Source: Cylindrotheca closterium (lineage: Eukaryota; Bacillariophyta; Bacillariophyceae; Bacillariales; Bacillariaceae). Taken from it: a stretch of DNA of 64,000 nt. The translations under genes and the position numbers were made by a program. The notes below the pieces were generated by a model. The model was not told the DNA's origin, did no database searches, and saw only the letters and a list, made by a program, of their open reading frames with translations. Location of the stretch: assembly GCA_933822405.4 (NCBI GenBank), contig CAKOGP040002502.1, forward strand, positions 1 through 64,000, written 5' to 3'. Shown one piece after another: positions 1-9,546 of this stretch (within the stretch, counting starts at the first letter, position 1; each line of letters starts with the position of its first letter).

Positions 1-1
1 A

Positions 2-172
2 TCAGTGCAGGATCGATTGCTGGGTTGGGGTTTGGAAAGCTGGCGATTGGAGATGTCTGGCACCATTGATCGGATATGCACGAATGAGGATGCCGACGCA
101 AACAAGGAATTGGTGGACGAATTGTACAAAAAATGTCTAAGTATGAGGAGCATGAGAACATATCTATGTTAG
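2..172 (+). CDS. possible 3' end of an unidentified gene
   Basis: A reading frame is open from the left edge of the window to a TAG at 170-172, giving 56 residues. It is mixed and charged in composition, includes the stretch NEDADANKELVDELYKKC, and looks protein-like. No family is recognised and no upstream context is visible. The frame starting at base 1 is also open, but only to base 69. Frame and coding status are both uncertain, and this could equally be chance. Confidence 0.22.
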   Translation, partial: SVQDRLLGWGLESWRLEMSGTIDRICTNEDADANKELVDELYKKCLSMRSMRTYLC

Positions 173-205
173 AACTAAGATTGTGGAAGAAGGAGTTGCA
201 TTATA

Positions 206-259
206 TTAACCGATCGGGCATCGGGGGGGATATTAGCCCCGTCGGACGGGGCTATCCCC
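206..259. repeat. GC-rich hairpin repeat, copy 1
   Basis: The segment begins TTAACCGATCGG, runs through a G tract and then a perfect hairpin (AGCCCCGTC / GACGGGGCT), ending CTATCCCC. A diverged copy in the opposite orientation lies at 4719-4768. The pair brackets the NDP-kinase-like gene. They may be termini or copies of a small dispersed element. Confidence 0.5.
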
Positions 260-2344
260 AATTTTACGCATTCGAAATAAATGTACCACACACTCGTATA
301 GACGTAAATGTTCAACATCATCAAGTTTTTCGTCCTGATCGAGCGAAAGTGCCTAGTTCTAGCCATCAATTGCCTTCACCACCAGACTGAAGCCACAAAT
401 TAGATCTGAACTACCCAATTCTCCATAAGGAATAACGATCTTTGGATTGGAGCTTTCGATGGACCAATTTTGGACTTCGCAAAAGGGACGGCGCTCCAGA
501 AAATATATCAATCTCAAGCATGACGGGGCTCTTGTTGACACCCATTGGAAATGAGACAATGTGGCTCCTGTGATACTGATAAGTTTTGTTGTGCTCCCTT
601 TCCTAGACTTCATATTGGGGAAGGAAACCCCGAAGCTCGTTTCATTTTGGAGCAGGATGAAATGCACTGATTTCATTACAATTTGCATCCGACACGAACG
701 ATTCATAATGTGTGCGGTAGGTGCAGATTCAAGCACAGAGCACACTTCCTCCGCTCATCATGCATACTTAATCTCTTAGGATAGTGGGTTGGAAGGATGA
801 TATAAGATGGGACTACTCCCAAATGCTCCCTCTTGTGGATCAGTGGATTCAAAATGTGCTTGATCAGATGTTGCTTCATCTGCAGGAGGTTCGACGCACT
901 TTCACCATCCATTGTATTGGGATAAGGAATAGGGATATCGAAATAGTAAAATATTCATTATGCAGCAACGGCTGGGCTATGGGTCCGAGTCTAGGAGGCC
1001 ATGGAGCGGTCGACTTCAGCCATTTGATTATTGCATAAGGAGCCAACATAACCTCTATCTAATGTAGTTAGACCTATTGCAACCCGGATGCGCCCATTTC
1101 ACTTTCCAGCAAGTGTATAGTCCGCATCCGAAGTCATAGTGTATACTGGCTTGTGCTCTTTCAGCTTTGGTGACTCGGACGTCAAAGCCAATGCAACCAG
1201 ATGCTACAATCAAAGTTCCAACCCATCTCAGTCTTTTTATAGGTCTTTGCCCTTCTCAAAATCTATTGGTCGGTGTATTTAAGGATTTTGGCTAGTGCCT
1301 GATCATTTGCAAATGCTTGATATGTGTTTGGCCAAATTTGTATTAACAACAACATACTCATAGGCAGTCCTTTGCTTTCTATCACCAAGTCTCTTCCAAG
1401 TATATCATCATCTAAAGTTACTAGTATATTCTAGGAGAAATGGGTACCTCATAGCACTTGCATGCCTCCTCCAATTATGGAAAGCCAAATGATTGCTCAC
1501 TATATTCAACGAAATAGACAGTTCCTTGTTGAAGGACCCCACCACCCAGCTCATCAATCCACTTTATTAATTCTGTACCAACCAATCCAAAGTCTGGTTC
1601 ATTCCTCAACATCTCATCACTTAGCCGTGTACATTTTCATTGTATGCAACACACTGTAGTGGTTTCACAATTGGGGGGGATAAAGTACTTGAAAAGTTTC
1701 CCAGCAATGCTGTAGTGTTGGAGCTGAAAGCTCAACAATCTCATTTGCTTATCTGGAAAAGCAAGTAGTTTCCAGCTCAAAGATAATATAGGCGGGATTC
1801 GAAGTTGCCACAGTTTGATTGTTGCCTTAACGTCATCGTCGAATGCTGGCTTGACTTTTTGCTTGGAAGTTTGGCAGCAAGTTTTGGGTTCGCATGGGCA
1901 TTTTGAAAAATTCATTGTGCACCCGATCTTCACACATACACTGCATTTGGGCAAATTGTTTGGCTCCCTCTTGGGTTGCATTGGTGCAAATTTGTCAGGA
2001 TATGATATTGATATATGTTAGATATTATATGCGGTATAATATTTGACTGAGGTTTTTGAGATTCCAGATTCCTTGGTGAAAGTGAATTGACGCGACGACC
2101 AACCAATAAAACGTAGTGAAAAGAATTGTTCATTCTTTTCAGTAAACCATCTAGATTGATTGTTGTTGCAACTTTGATTGAGTGCAGAATAGTTGATACT
2201 ATAGTTATGGAACTGAAGTAGATAGTCATCAGTGCATGTAGACCTGATTGGTCGCATGGACAATGCAGAGTTAATGACTCGCATCTGAATGATTATTTTG
2301 AAGATATTCGTCCTATTTTTTATTTCTAACAGATATACCGGTAC

Positions 2345-2452
2345 GGTAGAACTGCTCGGCCGCGCGTGGGAGGCGCTTTTGCTTGTATGGTACACAGTTG
2401 ACGATTAACAGTCACATAGCCAGAGGTCTCAAGTTCGAGTCTTGACTACCCC
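2345..2452 (+). repeat. tRNA-like (SINE-like or tRNA pseudogene) segment
   Basis: A perfect T-arm is visible: TCAAG stem, TTCGAGT loop, CTTGA stem at 2429-2445. It is followed by CTACC, which pairs with GGTAG at 2345-2349. A D-arm-like stretch (TCGGCCGCGCGTGGGAGGCG) sits about 10 nt into the segment, resembling the A box of class II tRNAs. The roughly 108-nt length and the lack of a clean anticodon arm argue against a functional tRNA, unless there is an intron. A degraded tRNA or a tRNA-derived SINE is more likely. Confidence 0.3.
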
Positions 2453-3174
2453 TGAGTGTTCTTCTGCCCATACAATACTCAATATCCCAATTCCTTTCCA
2501 AAGATGGTCGACGGACCAAGCGTGCACGATTTTTGGCGAGGCATGGAATTTTGGTCATTTTGGTCAAAATGAAAAATTGGCACAGCTGTGCTTGTTTTTT
2601 TTTAAATACTACCAGAGGTAATTTTTGAACGAATTCCAATTGTTGGTGGTTTGTTGAGTTTGTATCTAGAAGGATAACATACAAAGGCATCAAGCGACGA
2701 TGTCAAGCAAAATGCAGGCTAACAATTCACCACAAAAGTTACAGAAATGAAATGAATCAATAAATGATACATACATGGATGGTGGTTTTCGAAGCAAGAA
2801 GAAGTGTCTCGCAGCTTTTCCTGGTTTGTACTAATGTGAACGATGTGAAATTCAAGGAAACAGTGAAGGACGATATGATTAGAATAGTAGTCACATGAGA
2901 ACAACATTAAACCATCAAAGTACCAAAGAGGATGCCATAAAAAAGCTTGTGGTAAGGAAGAAAATATGTCGCACTAAGGTCATTACGTCAATTTTCGACT
3001 TTTTTGGGAGTGCTCCTGGTACACTAATCATCAATCAATCCTTAAAATTAATTGTAGAATTGCGTTGTAATGACAAAGAGCATAGAGTGTTATCCATAAT
3101 GTTTCTCTTTTCTATTATTTCTCTTTACATTGAGCTTTAATAGCCGGTGCGAAATCTCTGCACAACTGCATGGT

Positions 3175-4531
3175 TTACTTTGAAATCTTTGCTACCTTCG
3201 CCAAAGAAGTATCGGCATCAAGATCTTCGAGACTATCAAATACACTCATCGTCTTACCCTCTGTGGTCTCTCCGTCCACGGTTACTTGACAATCTCCTGA
3301 CCACTGCTTGATAGTTTCTTTTGATACTCCAGCAGACAAAAGTCCTTTGCCAAACTGATCGCCCTCAACGGATGCATCCAACCAGTTGCATCTTTCCGCA
3401 AGGGCTTCAAAAGGACTGGCCGAAGCGTGGACACCATTGTCGCCTGTATTGGGCTTGCTATTTAGCCCAAGTTTTCTGTAATCATCGAGAATTGTGCGGC
3501 GAATGGAACCTGGAATAGCTGTAAGATTCAAATCGAGCAGTAATCGCCAAAGATGTAGAATCTTCTTACCTTTTGGTGCCGTCGATGGGTCAGTAGATCC
3601 AAGAACATCACCGCGGAACGATTCCCAGGCCAAGCTGTCTGTGGGCCATGAGACGGTGTACCATTTGATCTTCTCACCCTTATTGCAATAAGCAGCGCGC
3701 ATGGACATATAAAAACCATTCATCACGTAGATATCACCAATCTTTCCACAATAGAAGCCTTCAAACCGAGAGGAATTAGATTTCCTTTCACCGAGATACA
3801 TGATGAACAAAACTAGAATCTTCACTTACCACCGCCAAACTTGATAAGGTTTTCTCCCCGTTTGAGCTGACTCCATTTATCGTTGATTCCATCCACGTCA
3901 AGACCGAGTTTCTCAGCAGCATCCTTAGCGTTGTAGACTTTGTTGGCAGAGATAGCAGTGTCCCAGGACTCTCCGAACATCTTCCCCATTGTCGTGAGAG
4001 TTGAAGAAAGAGACATTGTGAGAGTCGATGTGTCACAAAGTAACTTGTAACATTTCCTCTACGTACCTTTTCAAACGCTGCCTTGCCTTTGTCTGGGACA
4101 TTGAGCTGTGATGGAGTCAATTCCATAGCCTTCTTTGCGATAGCCCCATAGTGATTATCGATGAGCAATTTTTTGTCAATTTCCTCGGCAAGGATCTCTC
4201 CACTTCCTGTTACACGGATTCCAACACTCTTGAATTTATCTTCAACAACTTTCTCTACGACACCCGGTTTTCCCTTGCACGCATGAGGCTTGATGAAAAC
4301 AAAGGCCGAGTTTGTTTTTCCAGAAAGCTCCACCTGGAGGTCGTTGACCTGAGATGTGAGAGCTTCGTTTTGTCGGGAAGAGTCATAGTAGCAGTATGAA
4401 GCGCCTGCCAAAGCAAGTAGACTGGCCGGCATTGCCATGCCGGAACCACCACTTCCATTAGATGAGAAGGAACGAGATCCAGTCCTTCCAGCAATGAAAG
4501 ATACTGGTTGCTTGAAGACTCTTGAAAGCAT
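3175..4531 (-). CDS. nucleoside-diphosphate-kinase-like protein, organellar
   Basis: Likely transfers the terminal phosphate between nucleoside triphosphates and diphosphates through a phosphohistidine. Four exons are inferred: 4531-4067, 3980-3830, 3758-3570 and 3518-3175. The introns are 86, 71 and 51 nt, all GT-AG, and the 51-nt intron is in frame so it could pass as coding. The spliced product is 382 residues. NDPK features in order: VFIKPHACKGKPG (nucleotide-binding lysine), the MFGESWD helix, GFYMSMR, LGSTDP, PGSIRRT, and the active-site histidine in NGVHASAS. The canonical motif is NxxHGSDS, so the Asp is Ala here. The start at 4531 was chosen because it opens on MLSRVFKQPVSFIAGRTGSR, a mitochondrion-like presequence, followed by a short Gly/Ala hydrophobic stretch. 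An in-frame ATG at 4621 would add 30 residues. The catalytic His is present, so activity is plausible. Confidence 0.8.
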
Positions 4532-5091
4532 CTTGCAATCGTTGGTCAACAATACTACCAACAATGCCAGCTGTTTGTTGAACACACACGAGGAGTCATC
4601 ATCACTGCCAACAATATTCAAGGATAATCTAGTAGATAACTAAGAGAATATATATTCAAAGCTGTATTGGTAAATTCGTCTTTTATCATAGTCATCTCAT
4701 AGCTTGAAGTTGAAGTTTGGGGGGGGGGGATAGCCCCCTAGGGGGCTATCTGACCCCCGATCGGTTAAAAAAAGACCGAAAAACTGGCAGCTTTCATTGG
4801 ATCGGCTTTCTTTTCGTATCAGATGTGGTACTGATGTCGCAATACCACATGTGATGGCGTTTCTCTAGACGATGCTACTGATTCAACATCGGCAGTCCGT
4901 CCTTTTGGAGCAGAGGAAACAGCTTTGGCCCAAGTCAATATCATATTTGTAAATCATGAAAAATATTTCACCAGTTGCTACAATGCTAGCTCGCGCAGAT
5001 GACCCATTTCGAAGATGGACGTTATGTTGGAAGCTCCCTAGAAGTAAAATTAAGGATAAGTTTCATTTCATTCTTTCCTTTGTGATTAGAA
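4532..5091. other. intergenic, no gene seen
   Basis: Holds the upstream region of the NDP-kinase-like gene, the second GC-rich hairpin (4719-4768), and a stretch around 4815-4890 that is weakly similar to one around 21448-21520. No open frame of coding character is present. Confidence 0.5.
4719..4768. repeat. GC-rich hairpin repeat, copy 2 (inverted)
   Basis: A run of about a dozen G is followed by a perfect palindrome (ATAGCCCCCTAGGGGGCTAT), then GACCCCCGATCGGTTAA. Read on the minus strand it matches the order of blocks at 206-259 (TTAACCGATCGG, G/C-rich spacer, hairpin, CTATCCCC). The G run could also fold as a quadruplex. Confidence 0.5.
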
Positions 5092-6740
5092 TCAGCAAGC
5101 GTAACAAAATGGGCCTCGCGGATTAGAAGAAAGATTTGGTTCGGATTGAGATGGGCAGTCGGTGCCGAGAAATGTTTCGATAGTATTGCGAGTGAAACTG
5201 GCAATGCGCGGTCCCCATGTGCAAAGATTCTGATTGAATGCAGATGCACCTTGAAACATTCCGATCATGGATACTGTAGAAGAAATGTCCCATGATGATA
5301 TGTCTTGATTGAACAATCGTGCCTCTTTGAAAAGTTCGTCCATGTACCTGACAGAAGAAACATCCCAGGATGACAAGTTTTGATTGAACGATGATGCATT
5401 GTGAAACATCTCACTCATGTCTATGATAGAAGAAACATTCCAGGATGATATGTCTTGGTTGAAAGATGATGCATCTTTGAACATTTCGTCCGTGTATGCG
5501 ACGGAAGAAACGTCCCAGGATGACAAGTCTTGATTAAACGTTGATGCTCCCCTGAACATTCCACTCATAGACTTAGCCGATGAAACTTCCCATGATGACA
5601 AGTCTTGATTGAAGGAAGATGCGTTCGCGAACATGTAATACATGTAATCCACGGAAGAGACATCCCATGACGACAAGTCTTGGTTAAACGATAATGCCGC
5701 TTCGAACATCAGCCCCATTTCAGCGACAGACGAGACATCCCAAGTTGATAAGTCTCCATTGAAGGATATTGCTTTCAAGAACATCCTACCCATCGTATGG
5801 ACTGACGAGACATCCCATGATGTCAAATTTTGATTGAAGGAGGAAGCGCCTGCAAACATTTCACTCATGTCACCGACAGAAGAAACATTCCACGATGCGA
5901 TGTCTTGGTTGAACGAAGATGCATTGTAGAACATGAACTTCATGTCAGTGACAGAAGAGACATCCCAATTCGAAATGTCCTCGTTGAAATTGGAACGCCC
6001 CACAAATAGTTGGTTCATACTAGTAACGTCTGCACCGAAACACCAATCTCCAAGCGGTCCATACTTTGACTCGACTGATGTCCTCAATTCAGGACTGTCA
6101 AACCATTTGTGAACTGTACCCTGTAGCTCCGAGCTGGTTTGAAAACATGTCTCAATGATAGGCGAAGAGTACTTGGGTTTCAAGACTGCCACCATCGCAC
6201 CAACGAAAGCAGCAAAAAATAGAAAGCAGCAGAATATGGCCATGCAAATAATGCGACGTCGCTTGGAAGTGGTTTCCTCGATCGAATCCTGTCCGTTGAC
6301 AATTTCTAGTCCTTCTTCTATTTGATGCAGGTGACGCCGCAGTTCACTATTTTCCTTCAATATTATGTCGTGTTCTTCGAGCTCGACATCCGAAATGGGA
6401 GCAACCTTCGATTCGGCCATACCAGTCTCCTTACTAGGTGCTAGGAGTATGGGACCTGGAATATTGTTTTTGGAATGCCGTTTGACTGGTGGAATGTCAT
6501 GGTTTTTCTGGTCAATGATAGCTTGGTGAGAGGCTAGAGGACTATGAGACTCTGTATTTTGGCCAGAAGAATGAGAGATGTGGTGCTTCTTTGGAACTTT
6601 GGAGTGATGGTGAACACCTTCTTGTTCGGAAGATTCTCCTTGATGTCGATGAGATGGGCGCTCGTTCGTGTCATCTCTATGGTGATGGTGGTTGTGGTGA
6701 CGATGATGCTCTTTCGTAGCCTTGTGGGACGGCAGGCCAC

Positions 6741-6777
<37 letters not shown>

Positions 6778-6816
6778 GTGATTAGGATTAGGATTAGATT
6801 CTTGCTTGTCGTCCAT
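5092..6816 (-). CDS. BspA/DUF285-repeat single-pass membrane protein
   Basis: A 574-residue protein without visible introns. It opens with a His-rich low-complexity segment (a run of 13 His near residues 13-25), then a basic/acidic linker. A membrane span lies around residues 190-212 (IICMAIFCCFLFFAAFVGAM), preceded by KRRR, which predicts the N-terminus inside. The outer part is a tandem array of about ten 25-residue DUF285/BspA-type units (FNQDLSSWDVSSV..M..MF..ASS) with a diverged cap ending in Cys residues. Such leucine-rich-repeat-like solenoids are known on bacterial and protist surfaces, where they bind ligands or partner proteins; the ligand here is unknown. The neighbour at 7455-8972 is a same-strand paralogue. 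The units are also repeated at DNA level (75 bp), so copy number can change by recombination. Confidence 0.85.
6741..6778. repeat. (ATG)n / (CAT)n microsatellite encoding poly-His
   Basis: About twelve tandem ATG triplets on the plus strand encode the His run of the DUF285 protein at 5092-6816 on the minus strand. Length polymorphism would change only the number of His residues. Confidence 0.9.
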
Positions 6817-7454
6817 CTTGATTTTTTTTGAAAGAGATACGAGTACAATACCGATAGAATAAGACTACGTGTCACGGTTTGGGCTTCGCAAAGGAGGCCA
6901 TGCTGAATACTCTACATGTACATCACAGTGTGAAGTAGAATTCTGATAGTTCGCTTTGGGTGTTAATTGAATTGGATCAGTGGAATATATCAAGAGAGAC
7001 TATTGCCTGTTGCTTGGCTTCGGATTGGAAGTGATGATGATGCTATGGTGTCATCATGCGAGCATGACTCGTTTATCTCAATTGATACGCGTTTTTTTAA
7101 ATTCAACATGCATATGAATATGAATATTTAATATTCAATATGGGAACTCCATTTACCGTATGACATACAGACACAACACTGTCCTTTATTGTACCCCTAT
7201 GATCATTATATTTCTCATTCATCTACTGTATTTGCATGCAGTACATTGCATTGCATCACGATAGTCATCTACAAGCACGACAGGTGGTACACCACTCAGA
7301 GGGCTAATATCTATCTTCGGTCTATGTTGTTTTACGGTAGAACAATAATATTGCACTACTACTAGTAGCTACTACTAGTTATTATACGATAGCATTTCAC
7401 TGGCGAGAACCATGTAGTAGGCGTGTTAATATTCCAATATCTCCTCTAGCAACT
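6817..7454. other. intergenic between the DUF285 paralogues
   Basis: Upstream region of the 5092-6816 gene and downstream region of the 7455-8972 gene. AT-rich, with small direct repeats such as the TACTACTAGTAG cluster near 7355-7385. No coding frame is seen. Confidence 0.5.
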
Positions 7455-8972
7455 TTAACATACGTGGCAAAATGGGCCTGGTGGATTCGAAGAGAGGTTT
7501 GGATCGGATTGAGATGGGCAGTTGGTGCCGAGAAACGTTTCGAAGGTATTGAGAGTCACACTTGGAATCATGGTGCGCTCCCCCCATGGGCAAAGATTCT
7601 GATTGAAGAGCTCTGCTCCTTCAAACATTCCATTCATGGATATTGTAAAAGAAACGTTCCAGGATGAAATGTCTTGATTGAATGACGATGCCGCTTTGAA
7701 CATTTGGTTCATGTACAGGACAGAAGCAACATCCCAGGATGACAAGTCTTGATTGAATGACGATGCTTCGTAGAACATCGCATTCATGTACTCGACAGAA
7801 GAAACATCCCACGATGACAAGTCCTGGTTGAACAATGATGCTTGATAGAACATGGAACTCATGTCAGTCACAGCAGAAACATCCCACGATGACAAGTCTT
7901 GGTTAAATGATGATGCACTGTGGAACATGAAACTTGTGTCGGTGACAGAAGCAACATCCCATGACGACAAGTCTTGGTTGAACGATGATGCAAGGTGGAA
8001 TAAGTTGCCCATGTCAGTGACAGAAGATACATCCCATGATGATATGTCTTGGTTGAACAATGATGCTCGATAGAACATCCCATTCATATCCGTGACAGCA
8101 GAGACATCCCACAATGACAAGTCTTGGTTGAAAGATGATGCAATGTAGAACATCCACCGCATGGACGTTACAGAAGCAACATCCCATGATGATAGGTCAT
8201 GATTGAAGGATGATGCACTGTCGAACATGTAGCTCATATCAGCGACAGACGAGACGTCCCAAGATGATAAGTCTTGGTTGAAGGATGCCGCGCTCCAGAA
8301 CATTCCACTCATATAAATTACGGAAGAAACATTCCATGATGACAAGTCTTGATTGAACAACGATGCACCATTGAACATGTCAGCCATATTCGTGACAGAA
8401 GAGACATCCCAGGATGACAAGTCTTCATTGAAAGTAGACTGACTTCGGAACAGAGATTCCATACTCGTTACACTTGGACCGAAGCACCAGTCGCCGATCG
8501 ATCCATATTGGTTCTCAACTATTGTCTTTATCTGAGAATCCTGTAGCCAGTCACGAGCTGCATCCGAGAGCTCCGTGTTTGTTTGAAAACATGGTCGAGT
8601 TGGACTAGATGTCGGCGACCTTGATGGTTCCGAAGTACTAGGTCGATATGTAGGTCCAGGACTCGGATTCGGTGTTGGAGCAGAAGTGGTTCGAGACCCA
8701 GGTAGGCTTGGCCGATGTGTCGGATTACTAGAGAACAATTCAGTGGGAGCAGGGGAAGTAACGTTCGTGGTTGTCTTGTTGTTGGAGGAAGTGTCAATGA
8801 TTTCTTCAGAATCCTTCATTTTCAAGACTGCCACGACTGCCCCAGCTGCAGCGGCTAGTATTAAAAAGCAGCAAAGTAAGGCCATGCGCACTTGACGGCG
8901 CTTGGAAGATCGACGGACATTGTTTCCGACAGTAGACCCTTGAGTGTTGGAATTTTCTTGGACTTCTTGCAT
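7455..8972 (-). CDS. BspA/DUF285-repeat single-pass membrane protein (paralogue)
   Basis: A 505-residue protein without visible introns. It has a short basic cytoplasmic N-terminus (RRSSKRRQVR), then a membrane span at about residues 30-50 (MALLCCFLILAAAAGAVVAV). Next is a Ser/Thr/Pro-rich stalk of PTxxPS type (about residues 70-128) that would be extracellular and glycosylated. A CFQTNTELS...IGDWCFG segment shared with the paralogue precedes about eleven 25-residue DUF285 units (FNQDLSSWDVSSV..M..MF..ASS) and a cap (FNQNLCPWG). It differs from the paralogue mainly in having the Pro-rich stalk and no poly-His. Likely a cell-surface adhesion or recognition protein; the function is inferred from architecture only. 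Confidence 0.85.
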   Translation of the reverse strand: MQEVQENSNTQGSTVGNNVRRSSKRRQVRMALLCCFLILAAAAGAVVAVLKMKDSEEIIDTSSNNKTTTNVTSPAPTELFSSNPTHRPSLPGSRTTSAPTPNPSPGPTYRPSTSEPSRSPTSSPTRPCFQTNTELSDAARDWLQDSQIKTIVENQYGSIGDWCFGPSVTSMESLFRSQSTFNEDLSSWDVSSVTNMADMFNGASLFNQDLSSWNVSSVIYMSGMFWSAASFNQDLSSWDVSSVADMSYMFDSASSFNHDLSSWDVASVTSMRWMFYIASSFNQDLSLWDVSAVTDMNGMFYRASLFNQDISSWDVSSVTDMGNLFHLASSFNQDLSSWDVASVTDTSFMFHSASSFNQDLSSWDVSAVTDMSSMFYQASLFNQDLSSWDVSSVEYMNAMFYEASSFNQDLSSWDVASVLYMNQMFKAASSFNQDISSWNVSFTISMNGMFEGAELFNQNLCPWGERTMIPSVTLNTFETFLGTNCPSQSDPNLSSNPPGPFCHVC

Positions 8973-9317
8973 GTGATGGAGATGGTGACGATATGACGGC
9001 GATAATGAGATTCTTTCTTGTGTTCACACTGATAAACTTTTGTTGTTGTTGTTGCTCTTAAATTGTTGAAAGAATTCGGACTGTAGAAAGACTGTGATAA
9101 TGCCCAATTGGGCTTCCCATCCAGAATACATCGAGTCGTATAGCACCTACGATGTATTCCTTTTAGTGCGATGATTGATACCGGTAGTGCCTTCGCATTG
9201 CTCTGAAACTTATATATTACACAGTAATATAGACGGGGAAATGTGAAACATCGATCTCCCCTTTTTCTGTAAACCACATGATATTTTTTGGATCCACTAC
9301 GATCCACCGCCGGACGC
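8973..9317. other. intergenic, upstream of the DUF285 paralogue
   Basis: No gene seen. The right edge abuts the target-site duplication of the copia element. Confidence 0.5.
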
Positions 9318-9322
9318 AATAA

Positions 9323-9508
9323 TGTTGGAATATTCGGACCCAGAGTCTGTACGCCGACCTAACGGAAGATGGGAGAATGAATAATGACCTCAAGAAAGGA
9401 CGTCAAGAGAAGGGATCTCTTGACATCACAACTCATCAACTATATCTCTCTATATAACTTAACTACATAATCATATCGATCCTACCTGAAATCCATTAGA
9501 TTCACACA
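9323..9508 (+). repeat. 5' LTR
   Basis: Starts TGTTGGAATATTCGG and ends GATTCACACA. It reads as identical to 15830-16015. A TATATAA stretch near 9450 may serve as promoter. Confidence 0.95.
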
Positions 9509-9546
9509 CGCTCCCTCTGCGTCTAATAGAATCGAATTGAAACTAC

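Larger units (their letters stand above)
173..3174. other. gene-poor region
   Basis: No convincing gene is seen on either strand. Open frames are short, overlapping and of low-complexity composition. The longest (1637-1981 on the minus strand) begins with ATG and has a cysteine-rich start (KCSVCVKIGC, then CPCEPKTCC), but nothing in it is recognisable; it may be the remains of a mobile-element gene. A GC-rich hairpin repeat (206-259) and a tRNA-like segment (2345-2452) are listed separately. The rest is AT-rich single-copy-looking DNA. Confidence 0.5.

Noticed and set aside
780..1310. Possible retroelement RNase H remnant on the minus strand (a TSDADYTLAGK-like string)
   Set aside because: Only one short motif resembles RNase H, several stops interrupt it, and no RT or integrase motif is nearby. 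This is too weak to call.
6534..6875. Frames rich in Ile or Met opposite and beside the poly-His run
   Set aside because: They arise from the (ATG)n/(CAT)n microsatellite read in other frames. The DUF285 frame is the one with domain structure.
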